Counted from the stretch's first letter, positions 1-5,469 are shown. The stretch: DNA of 5,521 nucleotides from Xanthobacteraceae bacterium (GCA_030039655.1 JASHVC010000724.1:1-5521); one strand, 5' to 3'. A program made the numbers and translations. Notes: generated from the sequence alone by a model not told the origin.

Positions 1-73
1 GCACCATCAGGTGCAGAAGCTTTGCGACGTCGGCCTCGAACGGCCGGCTCTCGGAACGGTTCTCGTCAGCCAT
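1..73 (-). CDS. htpG: HtpG (Hsp90-family chaperone), N-terminal fragment
   Basis: Only the first 24 codons lie in the window; the gene runs off the left edge. The translation starts MADENRSESRPFEADVAKLL and continues HLMV. The segment FEADVAKLLHLMV matches the start of the bacterial Hsp90 ATPase domain, which in the family continues HSVYS..DVFLRELISNA. HtpG is a cytosolic ATP-dependent dimeric chaperone that helps refold and remodel proteins under stress. The ATG at 73-71 follows AAGGA (minus strand of 76-80), which is rather close at 2 bases; a GGGGAG lies 11 bases upstream, so the ribosome binding site is not ideal. A heat-shock type promoter at 111-139 would give a leader of about 30 bases, which supports both the identity and the start. 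The fragment is short, but the motif is distinctive. Confidence 0.85.
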   Translation of the reverse strand, partial: MADENRSESRPFEADVAKLLHLMV

Positions 74-110
74 TGTCCTTAAGGCTCCCCAGCGATGTTT
101 CTTGGGCGGG

Positions 111-139
111 AGATGGAGAGATGTGGTTACGGATTCAAG
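111..139 (-). promoter_or_regulatory. Candidate RpoH (sigma-32) heat-shock promoter of htpG
   Basis: Read on the minus strand there is CTTGAA (134-139), a 15-base spacer, then CTCCATCT (111-118). The known sigma-32 consensus is CTTGAA with a CCCCATnT -10 element spaced about 13-17 bases away, so the -35 core is perfect and the -10 matches at 7 of 8 positions. Transcription would begin near 103-105, about 30 bases before the htpG start codon. Control of htpG by RpoH is established in proteobacteria. The assignment here is inferred from sequence and position. Confidence 0.72.
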
Positions 140-202
140 ATCGTCGCAGTGGGCAGTGACGCCTGGGCCGGCCGCGGAAAGCCTTCACGGCGCGACGGAC
201 GA

Positions 203-1660
203 TCAGACCGGCACCCGCACGGTCGCCCTTAAGCCGCCGAGCTGTGAGTCGCCAAGAGTAATGTCGCCACCGTGGGAGCGGGCGATGTCGCGCGCAATCG
301 CGAGCCCCAGCCCCGTCCCGCCCTCGTCCTGATTGCGCGCGTCGTCGAGGCGAAGGAACGGCTTGAACACATCCTCGCGCATGGCCGCGGGAATGCCGGG
401 CCCGTCATCATCCACCGTCACCGTCAGCCAGCGATGATCGCGGTGGCCGGTGATAGACACGTTCTTGGCAAAGCGCACCGCATTGGAGACAAGATTGCCA
501 AGACAGCGCTTGAACGCCGCCGGCCGCACCGTCACCACCGGCGGGCCATAGAACGCGACGTTGAGCCGATGCCCGTTGCGCTCGGTATCGGCCTTGAGCT
601 CATCGAGCAGCGCCTCCGTGTCGGTCGGTGCCGATTGCTCGCCGGTATCACCGCGGGCGAACGCCAGATACGCCTCCAACATAGCGGCCATCTCATCGAC
701 GTCCTTCTTGATCCCCTCGATCTCCGGACTGTTGCCGAGCAAAGCCAGCTCCAGCTTGAAGCGGGTCAGGATCGTGCGCAGATCATGCGATACGCCGGCC
801 AGCATAGTGGTGCGCTGCTCGATGGATCGTTCGACGCGCGCCTTCATTTCCAGGAACGCCGCCGCCGCACGCCGCACCTCGCGTGCGCCGCGTGGGCGGA
901 AATTCGGCGCCTCGCGGCCCTTGCCGAACGCCTCGGCGGCATCGGCGAGACGCACGATCGGCCGGATCTGGTTGCGGAGGAACAGAATGGCGACGCCAAG
1001 CACCACCAGCGAAGTCGTCACCATCCACACCAGAAACATCCACGAATTCGGATCGTAGATATCGGCACGGTGGGCGAACACGCGCATGATCGTGTTGTCG
1101 TCGAGCTTGATGCGGATTTCCACGATGGACGAGCGGCCCAAGGTGTCGATCCAGAACGGCAGGTTGATTTGGTGTCGAATTTGGTCGGATAGCGCCACAT
1201 CAAGCTGGGAGAAGAACGGCTTTGGGCTTGGCGCCGGCAGCTCGGCGCCCGGAAGAAAATCGACGGCAAGACCAAGCCGGTCCTGGGCGATGTGCTGCAG
1301 TTGCGCGCGGTCGGCGCCCGGCGGATAGGTCTTGTAGACGTCGATGAGGGTCGCGATCTCCTGCGTCACCGCCGTTGCGAGGTATTTGGTGACCAAATCC
1401 CAATGCCGCTCCATGAACATCAGGGCGACCACGGACTGCGCGATCACCATAGGCAAAATGATGATCAGGAGCGAGCGCGCATAAAGTCCGGTGGGCGTGA
1501 ACGCCTTGATCTTCTGCGCGACCCGGATCCAAGGTCCGTAGATCGGTCCGGCAACGTAAGCGGCGGCCCGCTGCGCGCTATTCGCAGCCGCCGCCAGGTG
1601 ACCGGCGGCCGTGCGCAAATGTCCTAGACCCTGGTCGAAACTGGTCATCGCGCCGCTCAC
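203..1660 (-). CDS. EnvZ-type sensor histidine kinase (HAMP, HisKA, HATPase)
   Basis: Inner-membrane sensor kinase of 485 residues that would autophosphorylate and pass phosphate to the response regulator encoded just upstream. An Ala-rich N-terminal stretch (1-60) precedes transmembrane segment 1 (about 63-83). A periplasmic region of about 120 residues follows, then transmembrane segment 2 (about 207-228) and a HAMP linker starting at RPIVRLADAAEAFGKG (233-248). The H-box is GVSHDLRTILTR with phosphoacceptor His292. The N-box is LGNLVSNAVRFA (Asn393), G1 is DDDGPGIP (417-424), the F-box is DVFKPFLRLD and G2 is GTGLGLAIA. All catalytic motifs are present, but the usual H-box proline (HDLRTP) is Ile297. 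The start is GTG at 1660-1658, overlapping the regulator stop as GTGA; an ATG four codons in (1648-1646) is an alternative. Neither has a clear Shine-Dalgarno sequence, so translation is probably coupled. The inducing signal is unknown. Confidence 0.93.
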   Translation of the reverse strand: MSGAMTSFDQGLGHLRTAAGHLAAAANSAQRAAAYVAGPIYGPWIRVAQKIKAFTPTGLYARSLLIIILPMVIAQSVVALMFMERHWDLVTKYLATAVTQEIATLIDVYKTYPPGADRAQLQHIAQDRLGLAVDFLPGAELPAPSPKPFFSQLDVALSDQIRHQINLPFWIDTLGRSSIVEIRIKLDDNTIMRVFAHRADIYDPNSWMFLVWMVTTSLVVLGVAILFLRNQIRPIVRLADAAEAFGKGREAPNFRPRGAREVRRAAAAFLEMKARVERSIEQRTTMLAGVSHDLRTILTRFKLELALLGNSPEIEGIKKDVDEMAAMLEAYLAFARGDTGEQSAPTDTEALLDELKADTERNGHRLNVAFYGPPVVTVRPAAFKRCLGNLVSNAVRFAKNVSITGHRDHRWLTVTVDDDGPGIPAAMREDVFKPFLRLDDARNQDEGGTGLGLAIARDIARSHGGDITLGDSQLGGLRATVRVPV

Positions 1661-2367
1661 ATAACCGGCACCAGCCGATAGCCGATGCCACGCACGGTCT
1701 GCACGATTAGTGGGTTGGCTGGGTCGTTCTCGATCTTGCGGCGCAATCGGTTGACCTGCACATCCACGGTGCGCTCGCTGACCGCATCGCCGTTGCCGGC
1801 CAACGCCTCGCGCGGCACGGTCTCACCCGCGTTCGTCGCCAGCACGCGTAGCATATCGCATTCGCGTTCGGTGAGGCGGATCGCCTCCTCACCGCGGCGC
1901 AATTCCCCGCTCGCCATGTGAAAGACGAACGGGCCGAAGCGCACCGATTGCAGCGGCGCCGAGTACTGCGGCCGCGCGCGCTTGAGAATATTGGCGACCC
2001 GCAAAGCCAGCTCGCGTGGCTCGAACGGTTTGGACAAATAATCATCAGCGCCAAGTTCGAGACCCATGATGCGGCTCTCTTTCTCGTCACGCGCCGTCAA
2101 CATCAGAACCGGTACCGCCGATCCGACGCGCAGCGCGCGGACGAAATCGAAGCCGCTCTCGCCCGGCATCATGACGTCGAGGATGAGCAGATCGAACTTC
2201 AGGCCTTCGAGTTTCGCACGCGCTTCGGCCGCGGTCTCGGCGGTCGACACCCGATAGCCCTCGCCAAGCAGGAAGCGCGACAGCAGTGCACGGATGCGGC
2301 GGTCATCATCGACGACGAGCAGGTGCGGCGCGTCGTCGGCAGGCTTTGCCGGCGCCGCGGCGGTCAT
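1657..2367 (-). CDS. OmpR/PhoB-family response regulator
   Basis: Cytoplasmic two-component DNA-binding regulator of 236 residues, normal for the family. The receiver domain (about 14-130) shows the acidic cluster VVDDD (18-22), phosphoacceptor Asp64 in LLILDVMMPG, Thr91 in LTA and Lys113 in SKPF, so it should be phosphorylatable. The C-terminal winged helix (about 142-236) has the Trans_reg_C pattern, with RLTERECDMLRVL, recognition-helix region SERTVDVQVNRLRRKIE and terminal wing TVRGIGYRLV. The partner is the kinase immediately downstream (4-base GTGA overlap). The start ATG at 2367-2365 overlaps the marR stop as ATGA, so the three genes are one translationally coupled operon. Target genes cannot be read from the sequence. 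The divergent ilvE and the operon itself are reasonable candidates, but this is inference. Confidence 0.95.
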   Translation of the reverse strand: MTAAAPAKPADDAPHLLVVDDDRRIRALLSRFLLGEGYRVSTAETAAEARAKLEGLKFDLLILDVMMPGESGFDFVRALRVGSAVPVLMLTARDEKESRIMGLELGADDYLSKPFEPRELALRVANILKRARPQYSAPLQSVRFGPFVFHMASGELRRGEEAIRLTERECDMLRVLATNAGETVPREALAGNGDAVSERTVDVQVNRLRRKIENDPANPLIVQTVRGIGYRLVPVM

Positions 2368-2924
2368 GAAGCGCCGTCTCGCGAGCGCCGGCGCGTGCCG
2401 TCAGCCTGCGCGATCAGGCGCAACACGTGGTCGCGATCCTCGGCATTGATCATGCCGGCAAGAAAGCGCCGCGCCGCCTCGCGCCCGCCGGGCCCAAGCT
2501 CGGCCAGCACGGATGCGATACGGGCGGTTTGCAGGCCGGCGAGTTGCAGCGCCAACGCCTCGCCCGCCGGCGTCACGTAAAGCAGCCGCTGGCGGCGATC
2601 GTTCTCGCCTTCGCGTTGCACGATGTACCCATCGTCAATCAGCTGCTTAAGCACGCGGCCGAGCGACTGTTTGGTGATCTTGAGAACATCGAGCAGGTCC
2701 GCAACCTTCATGCCGGGATTGCGGTTGACGAAATGCAGAACGCGATGGTGCGCCCGCCCGAAGGTGAGCTTGGCCAACACCTCATCGGGATCGCCGACGA
2801 AGTCGCGATAGGCAAAGAAGAGAAGTTCGATGAGGTCCCAGCACGGTTCGGAGGCCGGCGCCGGATGCTCGATCGCTGCCGCGGCGCGGGAATGTGCCGG
2901 AGTGGTGACGCTGATGTCCGCCAT
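2364..2924 (-). CDS. MarR-family transcriptional regulator
   Basis: Dimeric winged-helix regulator of 186 residues, somewhat longer than typical MarR proteins (about 140-160) because of a poorly conserved N-terminus of about 27 residues. The core runs from about 30 to 175. The wHTH region is MKVADLLDVLKITKQSLGRV (72-91), followed by a recognition helix ending LKQLIDDGY and a wing with the diagnostic ENDRRQRLLYVTPAGEAL. It is first in a MarR-regulator-kinase operon and divergent from ilvE. The ATG at 2924-2922 has no Shine-Dalgarno sequence upstream (the preceding bases read GCTGACATAA), which suggests a very short leader or leaderless mRNA. A perfect palindrome begins 2 bases upstream of the start codon, which strongly suggests autoregulation. 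The ligand is unknown; a branched-chain amino acid or keto acid would fit the neighbour but is not shown. Confidence 0.93.
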   Translation of the reverse strand: MADISVTTPAHSRAAAAIEHPAPASEPCWDLIELLFFAYRDFVGDPDEVLAKLTFGRAHHRVLHFVNRNPGMKVADLLDVLKITKQSLGRVLKQLIDDGYIVQREGENDRRQRLLYVTPAGEALALQLAGLQTARIASVLAELGPGGREAARRFLAGMINAEDRDHVLRLIAQADGTRRRSRDGAS

Positions 2925-2925
2925 T

Positions 2926-2946
2926 TATGTCAGCACTATTGACATA
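2926..2946. promoter_or_regulatory. Palindromic operator candidate for the MarR regulator
   Basis: A perfect inverted repeat TATGTCA-N7-TGACATA (arms 2926-2932 and 2940-2946) lies between marR and ilvE. The 21-base span with 7-base arms is the size and symmetry expected for a dimeric winged-helix regulator such as MarR. One arm lies directly before the marR start codon. The other covers a TTGACA hexamer (2939-2944) that could be the ilvE -35. A protein bound here would block both directions. The palindrome is seen directly; the binding protein is inferred from position. Confidence 0.7.
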
Positions 2947-2964
2947 TTTCCGGTTGGTTGTTAA
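2935..2964 (-). promoter_or_regulatory. Weak candidate promoter of the marR-regulator-kinase operon
   Basis: On the minus strand TTAACA (2959-2964) is followed after 18 bases by AATAGT (2935-2940). These resemble -35 and -10 hexamers (5 of 6 and 4 of 6 matches). Transcription would start near 2928, within a few bases of the marR ATG, which would explain the missing ribosome binding site. The -10 would lie inside the palindrome. This is a tentative reading of weak elements. Confidence 0.28.
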
Positions 2965-2967
2965 CAG
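2939..2967 (+). promoter_or_regulatory. Candidate promoter of ilvE
   Basis: TTGACA (2939-2944) is a perfect -35 hexamer. With a 17-base spacer the -10 is TAACAG (2962-2967), which matches TATAAT only at 3 of 6 positions, as is often tolerated in alphaproteobacteria. It would start transcription around 2974, giving a structured leader of about 150 bases before ilvE. The -35 is embedded in the right arm of the palindrome, consistent with repression by MarR. Confidence 0.45.
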
Positions 2968-2989
2968 AAATAAGCGTAATCACGACGGC

Positions 2990-3107
2990 AACGGCCTCTC
3001 CTCACCCCCGAACGGTGTTCGCGTGAGGCCGTTGAAACCATACCGAGAGTCCCGTCCCGACGCAAAAGCCTCAGAATTTTGCGAATTTCTGGGCAGGAAC
3101 GGACTCT
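2990..3107 (+). promoter_or_regulatory. Structured 5' leader of ilvE (possible cis-regulatory RNA)
   Basis: Three stem-loops precede the ilvE ribosome binding site. First, AACGGCCTC (2990-2998) pairs perfectly with GAGGCCGTT (3025-3033), enclosing a small CGAAC-GGT-GTTCG hairpin (3009-3021); CCTCAC (3000-3005) can instead pair with GTGAGG (3023-3028), so the stems compete. Second, AGAGTCC (3046-3052) pairs with GGACTCT (3101-3107). This encloses a third stem, CGCAAAA (3061-3067) with TTTTGCG (3077-3083). The closing stem ends 3 bases before AGGGAGG at 3111. The structures are seen directly; a regulatory role such as attenuation or control of ribosome access is inferred. No riboswitch class was recognised. 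Confidence 0.45.
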
Positions 3108-3125
3108 ACAAGGGAGGCAATGCCG

Positions 3126-4016
3126 ATGGCCGTGCCCTTCGACCAACGTTCCGACCTCATCTGGTTCGACGGCAAGCTCATACCCACCGTCGACTGTAAG
3201 ATCAGCGTGCTCACTCACGGCTTGCATTACGCGAGCTGTGTGTTCGAAGGCGAGCGCGCCTATGGGGGCGTGATCTTCGAGGGGACTAAGCACTCCGAAC
3301 GCCTGAAGAACTCGGCCAAGGTCCTCGACTTCGAGATTCCCTATTCGGTGGCCGAGATCGACGCCGCCAAACAGCTTGTCCTCGACAAGAACAATCAACG
3401 GGATGCTTATGTGCGACCCGTCGCCTGGCGCGGCTCGGAAGCGCTCGGCGTGTCGGCGCAGCAAAACAAAATTCACCTCGCCATCGCTACCTGGGAGTGG
3501 CCGAGCTATTTCGATCCGGCCCAGCGCCTCAAGGGCATCCGCCTCGATCTCGCCGAATACCGCCGCCCCGACCCGAAGACCGCGCCGTGCCTCGCCAAGG
3601 CGGCCGGCCTCTACATGATCTGCACTATCTCCAAACACCGGGCCGAACAGCGCGGCTACGCCGACGCCATGATGCTCGACTGGCAGGGCCGCGTCGCCGA
3701 GTGCACCGGGGCGAACATCTTTTTTATCAAGGACGGCAAGATCCACACGCCCATTGCCGACTGCTTCCTCGCCGGCATCACCCGTGCGACCGTACTCAAC
3801 CTCGCCAAGCAGGCTGGCATCGAGGTGATCGAGCGTCGCATCATGCCCGAAGAACTCGGCAGCTTCTCCGAGTGTTTCATCACCGGCACGGCGGCCGAGG
3901 TGACGGCGGTGTCGGAGATCGCCAACTGGACATTCACCCCCGCCCGCATCACCGCGCAGTTGATGCGCGACTACAGCGACACGGTGCAGCCCAAGGGCAA
4001 AGCCGCGGCAGCTTGA
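3126..4016 (+). CDS. ilvE: Branched-chain amino acid aminotransferase
   Basis: PLP-dependent fold-type IV (class IV) aminotransferase, cytosolic. It interconverts Leu, Ile and Val with their 2-keto acids using glutamate/2-oxoglutarate, the last step of their synthesis or first step of breakdown. Numbered from an upstream in-frame ATG at 3120, visible motifs are GLHYASCVFEGERAY (34-48), YVRP (97-100), the PLP lysine Lys160 in CLAKAAGLYM (E. coli: AKAGGNYL), the RGYADAMMLD block, Glu195 in AECTGANIFF and TGTAAEVTAV (256-265). The length of about 296 residues is normal. AGGGAGG at 3111-3117 lies 8 bases before the ATG at 3126 but only 2 before the ATG at 3120, so 3126 (MAVPFDQR) is preferred. 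It is monocistronic and divergent from a MarR regulator, with an operator and structured leader upstream. D-amino-acid transaminase or ADC lyase of the same fold is less likely given the FEGERAY and YVRP motifs. Confidence 0.93.
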   Translation: MAVPFDQRSDLIWFDGKLIPTVDCKISVLTHGLHYASCVFEGERAYGGVIFEGTKHSERLKNSAKVLDFEIPYSVAEIDAAKQLVLDKNNQRDAYVRPVAWRGSEALGVSAQQNKIHLAIATWEWPSYFDPAQRLKGIRLDLAEYRRPDPKTAPCLAKAAGLYMICTISKHRAEQRGYADAMMLDWQGRVAECTGANIFFIKDGKIHTPIADCFLAGITRATVLNLAKQAGIEVIERRIMPEELGSFSECFITGTAAEVTAVSEIANWTFTPARITAQLMRDYSDTVQPKGKAAAA

Positions 4017-4060
4017 GCGACGCCGTTAGGCCGCACCGTCGCGGGTTCATCTACACGGGA

Positions 4061-4122
4061 GGCGAAGCTTAAAGCTTCCGGCCCGCGCTATTTCCCTGTC
4101 GTGCGGGCCGAGACGCTTCGCC
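4061..4122. terminator. Nested inverted repeat between convergent genes (probable transcription terminator structure)
   Basis: The outer arms GGCGAAGC (4061-4068) and GCTTCGCC (4115-4122) are perfectly complementary. Inside them CGGCCCGC (4079-4086) pairs with GCGGGCCG (4103-4110), extendable by a G-U and a C-G pair, leaving a loop of 12 bases. A further local palindrome GAAGCTT-A-AAGCTTC (4064-4078) competes with the outer arm. There is no T-tract on either strand, so it is not a textbook intrinsic terminator. The position downstream of ilvE and of the convergent NTF2-like gene fits a bidirectional terminator or 3'-end-stabilising structure. Confidence 0.5.
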
Positions 4123-4169
4123 CTACGAGGTTCTGCGGGAGCGCCGCGTGACTTGATGAAAGCGTGAGT

Positions 4170-4232
4170 TCACGACATTGCAACAACAGCCGCCGCCGTA
4201 TCGAGGTACTCCTGAAAGAGCACCAGCTTTCC
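4170..4232 (-). pseudogene. In-frame continuation of the NTF2-like gene beyond a premature TAA
   Basis: Directly after the TAA at 4235-4233 the same minus-strand frame reads 20 sense codons, GKLVLFQEYLDTAAAVVAMS, and ends at a TGA (4172-4170). NTF2/SnoaL-like proteins of this type typically end with a strand and helix of the form F..DGK(V/L)..F.EY.DTAA, so this is the expected C-terminus of the upstream ORF. It appears cut off by a single-codon nonsense change rather than being unrelated sequence. Confidence 0.72.
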
Positions 4233-4568
4233 TTAATCGTATTTAAAGACGTGGACCCAATCGTCCTTAATCGCTTTTCCTGTCTTCTTTGACCGAGCAA
4301 TCGACCTGCCGATCGCTACGACAGTGTCACCTTGTTCAATGAACTCACCCGGCACAAACTCGGTAAATTCCAAGCTCTGTGCCACTCGCGTGAAGAAATC
4401 TGCGACCTCCTGCTTCCCTTTGAAATGACCTGCCCAGGGCAATTTGTCTTCAGGACCAGGAGATATCCAAATACAATCGTCACCGACAATGTCCGTTACA
4501 AGGGTCGCAATGTCACCTCGCTTAAAAAGCTCATAGCCTCTTTTTGTTGTCTCAAGATTGGATGCCAT
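4233..4568 (-). CDS. NTF2/SnoaL-like family protein, apparently truncated by a premature stop
   Basis: Small alpha+beta-barrel protein; 111 residues are encoded before the stop. It starts MASNLETTKRGYELFKRGDI, with the typical first helix (TKRGYELFKRGDI), then DDCIWISPGPEDKLPWAGHF, KGKQEVADFFTRVAQSLEF, and strands FVPGEFIEQGDTVVAIGRSI and DDWVHVFKYD. Members of this family (often annotated nuclear transport factor 2 family) have varied or unknown ligands and enzymatic roles, so no function is assigned. The ATG at 4568-4566 has GCGAGGAC just upstream, a good ribosome binding site. The same frame extends upstream to 4739, but that part overlaps tupA and has no family similarity. It lies 55 bases downstream of tupA on the same strand and may be cotranscribed. 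Loss of the last strand and helix would probably impair folding. GC content is low compared with ilvE. Confidence 0.8.
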   Translation of the reverse strand: MASNLETTKRGYELFKRGDIATLVTDIVGDDCIWISPGPEDKLPWAGHFKGKQEVADFFTRVAQSLEFTEFVPGEFIEQGDTVVAIGRSIARSKKTGKAIKDDWVHVFKYD

Positions 4569-4623
4569 TGATGTCCTCGCCCGGCGATTGAATGGGCTCG
4601 ATAACAACTGCATCCGAACGACT

Positions 4624-5469
4624 TTAAGCGTTCGGGTCATTCGCATTCGGATAGAAAAGCTGTTGCCCGTTGATCTTGTAACCAGCAATGACTCTTTGTC
4701 CCTCCGGCGAAACCACCCAGTCGATGAATTGCTGGCCAAGGTCCTTCTTCACGCTTGGACATTTCACCGGGTTCACCAGCATCACGCCGTATTGATTAAA
4801 GAGGCGTTTGTCGCCCTCGACAACAATCGCCAGATCGCCCCGGTTCTGAAAGGCAAGCCACGTGCCGCGATCCGATAGTACGTAGGCATTCGACGCCGAC
4901 GCCATATTCAGCGCAGCGCCCATCCCTTGACCGATTTCCTTGTACCAAGGGCCTTTATTTTTCTCGATATCGATGTCCGCATCCTTCCAAAGCGCAAGCT
5001 CGGCGATGTTCGTGCCGGAACGATCGCCGCGTGAGATAAACGGCGCGCCCTTGGCCTTGATCGTTTGCAGCGCCGTCAGAATGTCTTTGCCTTTCACGCC
5101 TGCTGGATCATCTTTGGGACCGATCAAGATGAAATCGTTGTACATCACCGGATAGCGTTTGACGCCGTATCCTTCCGCCAAGAATTTCTCCTCGGCCGAT
5201 TTTGCGTGAACAAACACCACATCGGCATCGCAACGCCGGGCGGTATCGAGGGCTTGTCCGGTGCCTTGCGCCAAAACCTTAACTGTGATCCCGGTCTTTT
5301 CCTTCACCATCGGAAGCAGATAGCCAAAGAGACCCGAGTCCTGCGTCGAAGTTGTCGAGGCAACGACAATCGACTTTTCTTGCGCATATGAATGACTGCG
5401 GATCAAGGCGGCAGCCACGATCAACAATACGATTGCTGACGCTTTCAAGAACTGCTGCAATCGGTTCAT
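4624..5469 (-). CDS. tupA: TupA-type tungstate-binding periplasmic protein of an ABC transporter
   Basis: Secreted substrate-binding protein of 281 residues. The N-terminus has Arg4 and Lys9, a hydrophobic core SAIVLLIVAAALI (11-23) and a likely signal peptidase I site after SYA (27-29); no lipobox cysteine is seen. The mature part begins with IVVASTTSTQDSGLF (34-48), the signature of the TupA/COG2998 family, whose TTTS-type motif contacts the oxyanion. Further family blocks are TGQALDTARRCDADVVFVHA (70-89), YNDFILIGP, FISRGDRSGTNIAE (144-157), YVLSDRGTWLAF and NQYGVMLVNP. It would deliver tungstate to a TupB permease and TupC ATPase for tungsten cofactor enzymes. Those partners are not in the window downstream and could only lie beyond 5521 or elsewhere. 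The start ATG at 5469 is preceded by AGGGAGA with an 8-base spacer. A TTGACG at 5520-5515 is a possible -35, without a convincing -10. Molybdate preference cannot be excluded. Confidence 0.88.
   Translation of the reverse strand: MNRLQQFLKASAIVLLIVAAALIRSHSYAQEKSIVVASTTSTQDSGLFGYLLPMVKEKTGITVKVLAQGTGQALDTARRCDADVVFVHAKSAEEKFLAEGYGVKRYPVMYNDFILIGPKDDPAGVKGKDILTALQTIKAKGAPFISRGDRSGTNIAELALWKDADIDIEKNKGPWYKEIGQGMGAALNMASASNAYVLSDRGTWLAFQNRGDLAIVVEGDKRLFNQYGVMLVNPVKCPSVKKDLGQQFIDWVVSPEGQRVIAGYKINGQQLFYPNANDPNA

Noticed and set aside
160..180. GGCCGGCC / CCGCGG palindromes before the end of the kinase operon
   Set aside because: Short GC-only palindromes are expected by chance at this base composition.
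203..224. GACCG/CGGTC hairpin at the end of the sensor kinase gene as a terminator
   Set aside because: The stem is only 5 bases, lies in coding sequence and has no T-tract. I see no clear terminator in 74-202.
272..1192. Open plus-strand frame of 306 codons opposite the sensor kinase
   Set aside because: It lies wholly antisense to a kinase with complete motifs. The translation is Arg/His-rich low-complexity text without family motifs, as expected from the mirror frame of GC-rich coding sequence.
1918..2942. Plus-strand frames of 220 and 171 codons opposite the response regulator and marR
   Set aside because: They are antisense to two clearly real genes, with no family similarity in the translations.
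2927..3199. Possible leader peptide for ilvE beginning MSALLTYFRLVV
   Set aside because: The start is upstream of the predicted transcription start and within the operator. There is no ribosome binding site, and the frame runs on into ilvE instead of stopping before a terminator. The few Leu/Val residues are not a convincing run of control codons.
2961..3746. Open minus-strand frame of 261 codons opposite ilvE
   Set aside because: It is the antisense shadow of ilvE, with no recognisable domain and no ribosome binding site. ilvE has all catalytic motifs.
4569..4739. Upstream extension of the NTF2-like frame to an ATG at 4739
   Set aside because: It overlaps the 3' end of tupA, and the added 57 residues look like out-of-frame sequence. 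The ATG at 4568 has a good ribosome binding site and starts exactly at the family N-terminus.
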